Assembly: GCA_023399355.1 (NCBI GenBank)
Contig: JAEWQC010000159.1
Span: 1 to 21,585, forward strand
Direction of reading: 5' to 3'
Source of the DNA: Bacillota bacterium
GTDB taxonomy: Bacteria > Bacillota > Clostridia > Acetivibrionales > DTU013
DNA: 21,585 nucleotides
Shown here piece after piece: positions 7,480 to 14,308 of the stretch (positions are counted from its first letter, which is position 1; the number at the start of each line of letters is the position of its first letter). The position numbers were made by a program, and so were the translations under genes. The notes below the pieces were generated by a model. That model saw nothing but the letters and a program-made list of their open reading frames with translations, was not told the origin of the DNA and made no database searches.

Positions 7480-9669
7480 ATGAAACTGGTATGTGGCAAC
7501 TATACCCTGAAATTCAAGGATGGCGGTCTGGAGGTTGAAAAAGACAGGAAGCTGTTATATTTCAATAAACGTCCGATGTCTGTGACAGTAAAGACTGTAT
7601 TGGCCGTCAGTGAGTTTTATGAAAGTGCTTACAGTGACATTGCTGTTTCTGGAGATCAAATCATCTCTAAAGGCATTCTGACTAGTCCTTCCGGCTCCGA
7701 ATTTTCCTTTTCGGACATCTATGAAACTACCGGAACGGGATTCAAGGTGTGTCAGAATGTCAAGATTCTGAAGGCGGGGGATGATCTTGGATTTTCCACC
7801 AGGATCTCTTTTGTGACGACAGAATCGGAGGATCCACATGATTACAACTGTTTTGCGCCCGGCGTCTGGTACAGGCAGAATGAATTTGCACCTGATTACT
7901 CCATTGGAAAAGACCTGGACTGCGAATATTTCTGGAGGCTTGAAACCTGCTGTGCCCTGCCTTTGTTTGCAATGCAGAATATAGCATCAGGGGAAACCGC
8001 AGCTCTTTCACGCTGGGCTTCTGACGTAACCATGCGAGATCATGACATCATGCAGTCCGAAAACAACGTGGATCCCCAATTTACCATTGGAGCCATCGGC
8101 ATGAGCAGACCTGAAAACAGGACTCTGAACTATATGTATTATGGGTTTGCCGTACGCAAGGAAATCGGGACAAAGACCGATGGGCTGTCCATTGATTATG
8201 TATATCCCGGCTGCGATGGTCAGATGCCCGGAAGAAATCATTATGACGGTTTGGACTTCAACAACAAGGTCAAAACCTTTCAACGCCTCAACCACCCGGT
8301 AAAGGACGGCTTTGAGCAAAATTACGCCGTGGCTGTGAATTTCGGCCATTACGGCAGCTACCAGCCGATGATGAGAGATCTCTGGCGTATAACCTACGAC
8401 CGGCTGCGTGACGAATTATTCGAGGTAGATAACAAGCTCCATTTCCACAATTGCATGAAAATACTCAACAAGTATACGAGGCAATACGGCGATTCGTACG
8501 GTTTGCCCTTTGCCTGCCAGCTGCCCGACATGGATATCTCCAGTGTGTCCTTCCAGTTTGGCTTTGTAGGGCAGCAACCCGGTATAGGTTATCAGTTGCT
8601 GCGATACGGAGACAAGGAAAATGTGCCCGAAGCCTATGAAAAAGGCGTGAAGGTCATTGATTTCTGGGTGAAGACGGCAATGACCGAATCCGGCCTGCCG
8701 CAGATGTGCTACAATCCCAATATCAAGGGGTTCGAGCCGTATCCCCATTACATCCGGATGCTTGCTGACGGCATCGAAGCCATTCTGGACGCCTGGCTAT
8801 ATCTTCGCAAGAAGGGTGACGAACGGCCGGCCTGGCTGGAATTCTGCAGAAAGACCGCCGATTGGCTTGTGAATATCCAGAACAATGACGGTAGTTTTTA
8901 CCGCGCATACAATACCGGCAGCTCCGTCCGCATGGACTCAAAGTCCAACACGCCCAGTGTGATCCGTTTCCTGGTACAGTTCTATCTGGTGTCGGGAGAT
9001 GAAAGATACAAAACCGCGGCGATTGAGGCAGGGGAATGGTCCTATGATAATGCTTACCTGAACATGGAATACCGGGGCGGTACCTGCGACAACATGGACA
9101 TTCAGGATAAAGAGGCCGGCATCTATGCCCTGTTCGGCTTTCTGGCCCTATATGATCTGACGGGCGGGGAAAAATGGCTTCAAGGCGCCATTGGAGCCGC
9201 AGACTATACCGAAACCTGGACTTATGCATGGAGATTCCCGGTACATACTCCTTGGCCGAAGCATCCGTTCAACAAGTATTCCATCAGCGGACAGAGCATC
9301 GTTACCATTGGCGGTGGAGCCGATGTATATATGGCCGCCTGTGCATATACCTATTATAGGCTGTATGTGATTACAGGCGATGAGCATTATCTCGATTTTG
9401 CCGAGTTCATCCATAAAAATACCCGACAGTCCAATGACGTAGACGGCAGCATCGGATACATCATGCCCGGCTTGGGTCACGAAAGCGGTAACTTTTCCGG
9501 CCAGACCCTGCAAAGTCAATACCACTGGCTGCCCTGGTGCACCTATGTGGAAGTCGACCCTTCAGCGAGGCTTTATGATACTTTCGGAGGGTATGAGATT
9601 GCGGATGTACAAAGACTCAGCCTGGAGGAACGGGCCGGAAGAAACAGAATATATGACACATTTGCCTGA
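7480..9669 (+). CDS. Putative glycan-active enzyme, beta-sandwich plus (alpha/alpha)-barrel, family unknown
   Basis: I cannot assign this 729-residue protein to a named family. Residues 1 to about 310 look beta-rich, with short alternating strands, no signal peptide and no membrane segment. From about 320 to 700 there are repeated helical hairpins with Trp/Tyr-rich patches: MLADGIEAILDAWLYLRKKG (427-446), RKTADWLVNIQNNDGSFYRA (457-476), YALFGFLALYDLTGGEKWLQ (549-568) and VYMAACAYTYYRLYVITGDE (616-635). This is the layout of six-hairpin glycosidases and some polysaccharide lyases. Acidic residues near DMD (350-352), DNMDIQDKEAG (537-547) and GHESG (666-670) could include catalytic ones, but no family signature is evident. 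GGAGG precedes the ATG by about 9 nt. It follows the GH5-like gene after 115 nt without a clear terminator, so it likely acts on the same imported sugar in the cytoplasm. Confidence 0.7.
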   Translation: MKLVCGNYTLKFKDGGLEVEKDRKLLYFNKRPMSVTVKTVLAVSEFYESAYSDIAVSGDQIISKGILTSPSGSEFSFSDIYETTGTGFKVCQNVKILKAGDDLGFSTRISFVTTESEDPHDYNCFAPGVWYRQNEFAPDYSIGKDLDCEYFWRLETCCALPLFAMQNIASGETAALSRWASDVTMRDHDIMQSENNVDPQFTIGAIGMSRPENRTLNYMYYGFAVRKEIGTKTDGLSIDYVYPGCDGQMPGRNHYDGLDFNNKVKTFQRLNHPVKDGFEQNYAVAVNFGHYGSYQPMMRDLWRITYDRLRDELFEVDNKLHFHNCMKILNKYTRQYGDSYGLPFACQLPDMDISSVSFQFGFVGQQPGIGYQLLRYGDKENVPEAYEKGVKVIDFWVKTAMTESGLPQMCYNPNIKGFEPYPHYIRMLADGIEAILDAWLYLRKKGDERPAWLEFCRKTADWLVNIQNNDGSFYRAYNTGSSVRMDSKSNTPSVIRFLVQFYLVSGDERYKTAAIEAGEWSYDNAYLNMEYRGGTCDNMDIQDKEAGIYALFGFLALYDLTGGEKWLQGAIGAADYTETWTYAWRFPVHTPWPKHPFNKYSISGQSIVTIGGGADVYMAACAYTYYRLYVITGDEHYLDFAEFIHKNTRQSNDVDGSIGYIMPGLGHESGNFSGQTLQSQYHWLPWCTYVEVDPSARLYDTFGGYEIADVQRLSLEERAGRNRIYDTFA

Positions 9670-9679
9670 CGGAGGCGGA

Positions 9680-9688
9680 TGATATAAT
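9680..9688 (+). promoter_or_regulatory. Extended -10 promoter candidate for the hybrid kinase gene
   Basis: TGATATAAT at 9680-9688 is a perfect -10 with a TGn extension, lying just after the stop of the preceding enzyme gene. There is no recognisable -35. The leader to the ATG at 9840 would be about 145 nt and includes a small hairpin, CCAGTC (9741-9746) with GGCTGG (9750-9755). Confidence 0.35.
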
Positions 9689-9839
9689 TTATAAATATAT
9701 GGAAATTTTGCAAGTCAGAATTGCTCTTTTTCATCATATCCCAGTCTTAGGCTGGATCACAAATGATCAATGCTGGAATCAGCTGCATTTAATTGGAGTA
9801 ACAAAATTCTAATTTTAGTTGCATGATCGGAGACATACC

Positions 9840-12515
9840 ATGTCCACAAATTATAAAAACAAGAAAATCAAATCCTTATTCAAAAACCGGGACAAGGCTG
9901 ATTACCTGATTGTTTCTGCTGGAATAAGCCTGGCATACTTTGGGATCAGTTTCCTTTGGATTCTGTTCTCAGACAGAATTACCAGCCACCTGAGTAATGA
10001 CAAAGAAATGATCACCCTTATAAGTACTTACAAAGGGTGGTGTTATATTACGATAGTCGCAGTTATACTGTTCCTGCTGCTTAGAAATGCGTTGAAAAAG
10101 GTCGGTCAGGCAAAAAACGAATTGCTCAAAAGCTATGAAGAATTGACGGCAACCCATGAAGAACTTACTGCATCCGAAGAAGAACTGAAACAGCAGTTTG
10201 ACGAACTGAAGGAATACAGTGAAAAAATCAGGACCAGCGAGGACAGATTAAACCGGGCACAATCAATTGCACACGTCGGAAACTGGGAACTGGATCTGCA
10301 AAACAAACTCATGTGGGCATCCGAAGAAGCGTTTCATCTTTACGGAATACCATACCAATCGCTGACGATTCCACTGCAATCGGCCCAGGACATTGTTCAC
10401 CCGGATGACCGTATTTTCATGGATCAGACTTTGAAAAACCTCATTGAAAAAAAAGAATTCTACAATGTGGAATACAGAATTATCCGCCCGGTTGATCAGA
10501 CAGTACGAATCATCCACTCGGTCGCCGAGCTTGAATCTGATAGCTCGGGTAAGCCTTACAAGGTTCTGGGCGTCATAGAGGATATTACTGAAGATAAAAA
10601 GACCAGGGAGATACAGGAAAAATACGGACTGCTGTCCGATTGTTCGAGAGATGTTATATTGTTTATTCAGTGCGACGGCAAAATCGTGGACTGCAACCAT
10701 GCCGCTGCGGATGCATACGGCTATTCTCACGATGAGCTTGTACAGAAAAATATCCGGGATCTGAGGCACCCTGATACATTATCCGTTCTTGATGCACAAT
10801 TACAGTTGTCAATGAATGAGGGTCATATTTTTGAAACAATCCATGTCAGGAAGGACGGAACGTTCATTCCTGTTGAAGTCAGTTCACAAATGACCGTACT
10901 GGGTGGCAAGCCTATAATCATAAGCGTTGTCCGTGACAATACGGACAGAAAAAGGTCGGAAAATCAATTGCGGGAAAGCGAACAGAAATTCAGGGAAATC
11001 GCAGAGACTATCGATGAAGTTTTTTGGGTCATGGAAGCCGACAAGATCGTCTATATAAGCCCTGCTTATGAAAAAGTCTGGGGCGAATCCGCCGGGGATC
11101 TTTTTAAAAGCAGAGTCAAGTTCCTGACCAGTATTTATGATGAAGACCGGGCAACGGTGATTGAAACCTTTAAAAATGGAATGAAGCTATCACTGGAATC
11201 CAACGTTCTGCAGTACCGGATCAAGAGGCCTGATGGTGAAATAAGATGGATTTCATCCAAAAGTTTTCCTGTCAGGGACCGCGATGGGAATGTCATTCGC
11301 AGTATCGGAGCCACCCAGGATATTACGATGTTGAAAAAATATGAAGAATCAATGATTGCAGCTAAAGAGCAGGCGGAATCGGCCAATCTGGCGAAAAGCA
11401 TGTTTCTGGCAAATATGAGTCACGAAATCCGGACGCCGATGAACGGGATGCTTGGGATGATCCAATTGGCACAGATGTCCAGTTCCAAGGGAGAGAGCGA
11501 TGAATGCCTGGCCCTGGCAAAAAAATCCGCGGATGCGTTATTGACAATAATTAATGATATTCTTGACTATTCTAAAATTGAAGCGGGCAAGATGGAGATC
11601 GAGCGCACCCCCTTCAGTGTAAGCCGCATCATTCAAGATGTATTTGCCTTATTCAGTGCAAACATAAAGGAAAGGGATATTCAATTTCTGATGGACATTG
11701 ATGAGGATATTCCTCCCATGCTTCTGGGCGATTCCGTCAGAATCAGACAGGTTCTGTCCAATTTGATAGGAAATGCCGTGAAATTCACCAACAGGGGGTT
11801 CATTAAAGTTACCGTCCGGACAGAGAAGAAGGCGGAGAAAAAACCAATGCTGAAAATATCCGTAGAAGATACCGGGATTGGAATCTCCAGCGATAAGCTG
11901 GAATTATTGTTCAAGAGCTTTAGCCAGATTAATTCATCCTATACCAAAAAATATGCGGGGACCGGTTTGGGACTTGCTATTTCCAAAGGCCTGGTCACGC
12001 GGATGGAAGGCGAAATCGGAGTAGAAAGTGTTGTTGACGTCGGCAGCAAATTCTACTTCACTATTCCATTGGCCTCAGACTCTGTTGAGGATACAAAGGA
12101 TACCGCTTCAGCATTCTCCGGTTATAAAACGGAGACAAACACGTTAACTGTTTTGCTTGTTGAAGATGATGTTACCAATCAAATGGTGGTTTCAAAATTC
12201 CTTCAGAAGCTGGGTTATCTTATAACCATTGCTGAGAATGGGATACGTGCAGTTGAGGAATATAGAAAACAGATTTTTGATATCGTATTAATGGATATTC
12301 AGATGCCTTTTATGGATGGATTTGAGGCGACAAGCATCATACGCGGCATGGAAACTGAACAGGGGAAGCAGATGCCAATCATCGCATTGACCGCTTTTGC
12401 CATGAAGAACGACAGGGAGAAATGCCTGGCTGCGGGAATGAATGATTACCTGTCAAAGCCTGTTGACCTGGAGCAACTCCAGGAAGTGATCCGTAAATGG
12501 ACTGAGGGAAAATAA
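9840..12515 (+). CDS. Membrane-bound hybrid sensor histidine kinase with PAS domains and receiver
   Basis: This is an 891-residue signalling kinase. Two membrane segments (about 22-44 and 67-82) enclose a short outside loop of some 22 residues. An acidic coiled-coil follows (about 88-135), then three PAS-like sensor domains (about 142-255, 262-375 and 380-500), each ending in a D(I/N)T-type PAS border motif. The HisKA box FLANMSHEIRTPMNGMLGM puts the phosphorylated His at 528. The ATPase domain shows the N-box NLIGNAVKFT (Asn645), DTGIG (677-681) and GTGLGL (708-712). The C-terminal receiver has Asp819 in VLMD and Lys873 in LSKP. The frame opens at a TTG (9819), but CGGAGA just before the ATG at 9840 makes that start better. 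No separate response regulator or output domain is adjacent. Whether it senses the neighbouring sugar locus is unknown. Confidence 0.93.
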   Translation: MSTNYKNKKIKSLFKNRDKADYLIVSAGISLAYFGISFLWILFSDRITSHLSNDKEMITLISTYKGWCYITIVAVILFLLLRNALKKVGQAKNELLKSYEELTATHEELTASEEELKQQFDELKEYSEKIRTSEDRLNRAQSIAHVGNWELDLQNKLMWASEEAFHLYGIPYQSLTIPLQSAQDIVHPDDRIFMDQTLKNLIEKKEFYNVEYRIIRPVDQTVRIIHSVAELESDSSGKPYKVLGVIEDITEDKKTREIQEKYGLLSDCSRDVILFIQCDGKIVDCNHAAADAYGYSHDELVQKNIRDLRHPDTLSVLDAQLQLSMNEGHIFETIHVRKDGTFIPVEVSSQMTVLGGKPIIISVVRDNTDRKRSENQLRESEQKFREIAETIDEVFWVMEADKIVYISPAYEKVWGESAGDLFKSRVKFLTSIYDEDRATVIETFKNGMKLSLESNVLQYRIKRPDGEIRWISSKSFPVRDRDGNVIRSIGATQDITMLKKYEESMIAAKEQAESANLAKSMFLANMSHEIRTPMNGMLGMIQLAQMSSSKGESDECLALAKKSADALLTIINDILDYSKIEAGKMEIERTPFSVSRIIQDVFALFSANIKERDIQFLMDIDEDIPPMLLGDSVRIRQVLSNLIGNAVKFTNRGFIKVTVRTEKKAEKKPMLKISVEDTGIGISSDKLELLFKSFSQINSSYTKKYAGTGLGLAISKGLVTRMEGEIGVESVVDVGSKFYFTIPLASDSVEDTKDTASAFSGYKTETNTLTVLLVEDDVTNQMVVSKFLQKLGYLITIAENGIRAVEEYRKQIFDIVLMDIQMPFMDGFEATSIIRGMETEQGKQMPIIALTAFAMKNDREKCLAAGMNDYLSKPVDLEQLQEVIRKWTEGK

Positions 12516-12531
12516 AGATCGCATAATTCTA

Positions 12532-12560
12532 TACACAAGTCCTTCTATTAGTGGTATAAT
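12532..12560 (+). promoter_or_regulatory. Sigma-A promoter of infC
   Basis: TATAAT at 12555-12560 carries a TGn extension (TGG at 12552-12554). TACACA at 12532-12537 stands 17 bp upstream as a modest -35. The start near 12567 leaves a leader of about 127 nt before the AUU at 12694. The leader has only a short possible hairpin, TTCTC (12591-12595) with GAGAA (12605-12609). I do not recognise an L20-binding leader in it. Confidence 0.6.
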
Positions 12561-12693
12561 GAGATGATTACAAAAATAGGAAGATTATGCTTCTCGTTTC
12601 AGATGAGAACGATGAGTGGGTTGCTTTGAGTAATTCACTTCTTTATTTTATAATCGTCACAAATAGTAAATAATATTTATGGAGGTGTTTTGT

Positions 12694-13209
12694 ATTAGAA
12701 AAAATGATCAGCCAATGAACGAGGATATCAGGGACAAAGAAGTAAGGCTTATCGATGCAGACGGGGAAATGCTTGGCGTCATGCCAATTAAGGCTGCGTT
12801 GGATCTGGCGGTTTCAAAAAACCTGGACCTTGTCAAGATTGTGCCGAATGCAGCTCCGCCGGTTTGCAAAATTATGGATTACGGCAAAAGCATGTTTGAA
12901 AAGAACAAGAAGGAAAAAGAAGTCAAGAAGAATCAGAAGGTTGTTTCAATCAAGGAAGTCAGGTTGTCTGCAAAAATCGAAGAACACGATTTTGAGTTCA
13001 AATCTAAAAATGCAATCAAGTTTTTGCAGGATGGCGATAAAGTCAAAGTCAGCATCAGATTTCGAGGCAGGGAAATGCGATACACCGATGCAGGTAAAGA
13101 AGTACTTGCGAAATTCGCGACGATTGTTGCAGACGCAGGAACGGTGGAGAAGCTGCCGATGCTCGAAGGGAAAAGCATGATTATGATCCTTGTCCCCAAG
13201 AAAGTGTGA
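12694..13209 (+). CDS. infC: Translation initiation factor IF-3, probable AUU start
   Basis: IF-3 binds the 30S subunit, keeps 50S away and checks start-codon fidelity. The 171-residue protein is full length. The N-terminal domain is residues 1 to about 75, with NEDIRDKEVRLID and VPNAAPPVCKIMDYGK. A Lys-rich linker follows (about 70-85), then the C-terminal domain with IKEVRLSAKIEEHDFEFKSKNA, GDKVKVSIRFRGREM and LEGKSMIMILVPKK. The frame is open to an ATG at 12679, but that ATG is fused to GGAGGTG (12681-12687), the obvious ribosome-binding site, and has no site of its own. The ATT at 12694, six bases after the GGAGGTG, matches the known infC habit of starting at AUU, which lets IF-3 limit its own synthesis. 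Oddly, rpmI and rplT do not follow. Confidence 0.93.
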   Translation: MRKNDQPMNEDIRDKEVRLIDADGEMLGVMPIKAALDLAVSKNLDLVKIVPNAAPPVCKIMDYGKSMFEKNKKEKEVKKNQKVVSIKEVRLSAKIEEHDFEFKSKNAIKFLQDGDKVKVSIRFRGREMRYTDAGKEVLAKFATIVADAGTVEKLPMLEGKSMIMILVPKKV

Positions 13210-13247
13210 CGCTTTCAGAGCCCGGGGCGGGAAATATTGGAATTGTG

Positions 13248-13276
13248 TTGCTTTATATAGAATAATGTGCTACACT
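13248..13276 (+). promoter_or_regulatory. Promoter candidate of the zinc-ribbon gene
   Basis: TTGCTT (13248-13253) and TACACT (13271-13276) are separated by 17 bp, with TGC (13268-13270) giving an extended -10. The leader would be about 115 nt. It holds nothing I recognise apart from the AAGGAGG ribosome-binding site at 13381-13387. Confidence 0.45.
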
Positions 13277-13396
13277 TATAAAGTTAGTCACTATATATTG
13301 AATCGGATTGTTTTTCTGAATACAACTCTCTTTAATTAATTTGGAGTGGGAAGTTAGGAATGAGATGATCCAAATAAATTAAGGAGGTATATAGAT

Positions 13397-13585
13397 ATGG
13401 CAGATAAGGTATTAACATGTAAGGATTGCAACGCGGAATTTGTTTTCAATGAAAGCGAACAGGCTTTCTACAAGGAAAAGGGATTCGAGAATGAACCTCA
13501 GAGATGTCCTGATTGCAGAAGAGCAAGAAAGCAGCAGAGGAACGACAACAGAGGCGGCGGAAGAAGCTTCGGCAACAGGTGGTAA
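13397..13585 (+). CDS. Small zinc-ribbon protein with basic Gly/Arg-rich tail
   Basis: This is a 62-residue protein with two CxxC pairs, Cys8/Cys11 and Cys37/Cys40, which should bind one zinc ion. The spacer includes FVFNESEQAFYKEKGFENEP, a pattern known from a family of probable zinc-ribbon proteins common in Clostridia (often named zf-trcl or CxxC-x-CxxC). The C-terminal 20 residues are basic and Gly/Arg/Asn-rich (RNDNRGGGRSFGNRW), like RNA-binding tails of cold-shock-type proteins. A role in RNA binding is inferred, not known. A strong AAGGAGG precedes the ATG by 9 nt, it has its own promoter candidate, and an excellent terminator follows, so it is a monocistronic and probably well-expressed gene. 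It lies just after infC. Confidence 0.88.
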   Translation: MADKVLTCKDCNAEFVFNESEQAFYKEKGFENEPQRCPDCRRARKQQRNDNRGGGRSFGNRW

Positions 13586-13595
13586 TCAAAACAAA

Positions 13596-13619
13596 GGAGA
13601 GCTTAGCTCTCTTTTTTTT
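13596..13619 (+). terminator. Rho-independent terminator of the zinc-ribbon gene
   Basis: GAGAGC (13597-13602), the loop TTA, and GCTCTC (13606-13611) are followed by eight T residues. It lies 11 nt after the stop codon, and A-T pairs at the base extend the stem. This is a textbook intrinsic terminator. Confidence 0.93.
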
Positions 13620-13748
13620 ATGTGTTTAATATATTTTATGTTAAAATGTCAATAGCGTGGAATAGAGATAAGTCATTAATAGATAATAAAGAGGGAATAT
13701 TTTATGAGGTGAGCAGCGATGATAAATAATAGGGAAATGATAAGGTAA

Positions 13749-13786
13749 CAGATCGAACAGGAAGTAGCAGATCGAACAGGAAGCAG
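13749..13786 (+). repeat. 19-bp tandem duplication
   Basis: CAGATCGAACAGGAAGTAG (13749-13767) is directly repeated as CAGATCGAACAGGAAGCAG (13768-13786) with one difference, and a third copy begins with CAGATC at 13787. Because 19 is not a multiple of three, the duplication would shift any reading frame crossing it. Confidence 0.9.
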
Positions 13787-13924
13787 CAGATCATGACGTT
13801 GTCGTTGATGCAATATGACGATATTGGGAAAAGTAACTGACCTGTGTCAACTTTACCACCATCGACATCACCATCTGCCCGGGTAATTTGAACTGCACCC
13901 GATTTTCATCAGCCCTGATTTATG

Positions 13925-13958
13925 AGCTTCCAAGAGGGTGTTTATCCCCTTGGAAGCT
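13925..13958 (-). terminator. Strong hairpin after the 66-residue ORF, possible terminator
   Basis: AGCTTCCAAG (13925-13934) pairs perfectly with CTTGGAAGCT (13949-13958). The stem can be extended inwards by G-C pairs after one mismatch. It lies 10 nt past the stop of the minus-strand small gene. Neither strand shows a T-run after it, so it is not a classic intrinsic terminator; it may stabilise the 3' end instead. Confidence 0.45.
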
Positions 13959-13967
13959 ATATCCGTG

Positions 13968-14168
13968 CTAATGGCGATATCTGTCTCCAACCAAATCAAT
14001 CGCACCTAAAATGATATGGGCTGCTCCCAGCCCAACCAGACCTGCACCAAGAGCGATCTTTGTATCGTGCTTGTTCATGCCGCGTCTTTTCATGTCCGTA
14101 CCTCTCATGACCGCGCCTGTCGCAGTCACTGCCGTACCAAGCAAAATCGGTATAACTCCTTCTCGCAT
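13968..14168 (-). CDS. Small hydrophobic Gly-rich protein, two predicted membrane segments
   Basis: This is a 66-residue protein of unknown function. Two hydrophobic Gly/Ala-rich stretches (about 4-20, VIPILLGTAVTATGAV, and 39-60, ALGAGLVGLGAAHIILGAIDLV) flank a short basic loop containing RGTDMKRRGMNKHD. This suggests a membrane hairpin with the basic loop in the cytoplasm. Similar short proteins occur in Clostridia, as far as I recall, without known role. A good ribosome-binding site (GGAGGT, 14179-14174) stands 5 nt before the ATG, and a promoter lies upstream, flanked by two identical operator-like sequences. These support a real, regulated gene despite its size. It is separate from the bceB-like gene, which ends 140 nt upstream on the same strand. 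Confidence 0.72.
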   Translation of the reverse strand: MREGVIPILLGTAVTATGAVMRGTDMKRRGMNKHDTKIALGAGLVGLGAAHIILGAIDLVGDRYRH

Positions 14169-14179
14169 AAAATACCTCC

Positions 14180-14252
14180 ATTGTTAAGCAATAATATGTT
14201 CATTGTATTTTATGCAGCTTGTGCTTTCATATCCTTGGTATTGTTAAGCAAT
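14180..14252. promoter_or_regulatory. Pair of identical 13-bp operator-like sites around a promoter
   Basis: ATTGTTAAGCAAT occurs at 14180-14192 and 14240-14252, 60 bp apart and in the same orientation. Each has ATTG/CAAT arms and is an imperfect palindrome. Between them on the minus strand lies ATGAAA (14230-14225), a 17-bp spacer and TACAAT (14207-14202). One copy would fall just after the predicted start, abutting the ribosome-binding site, and the other near -50. This is a common layout for repression, but the binding protein is unknown. Confidence 0.5.
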
Positions 14253-14308
14253 GAAAGAAATAGCAGGCAACTTTGTGCAATCATCCTGATGGAAAAACAA
14301 GCATAAGT

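Larger units (their letters stand above)
13620..13967. other. Region without a confident gene; possible decayed small ORF
   Basis: No intact gene is evident. GAGGTG (13706-13711) precedes an ATG at 13719 that runs only nine codons. A 19-bp tandem duplication and a hairpin lie further on and are listed separately. After removing one copy of the duplication, a single plus-strand frame can be followed from 13719 past the hairpin to a stop at 13968-13970, broken by three stops (TAA, TGA, TAA) that could each come from CAA or CGA by C-to-T change. The conceptual product is not recognised. Confidence 0.3.

Noticed and set aside
13741..13800. CRISPR-like repeats
   Set aside because: The repeated units are directly adjacent with no spacers and only two full copies, so this is a simple tandem duplication.
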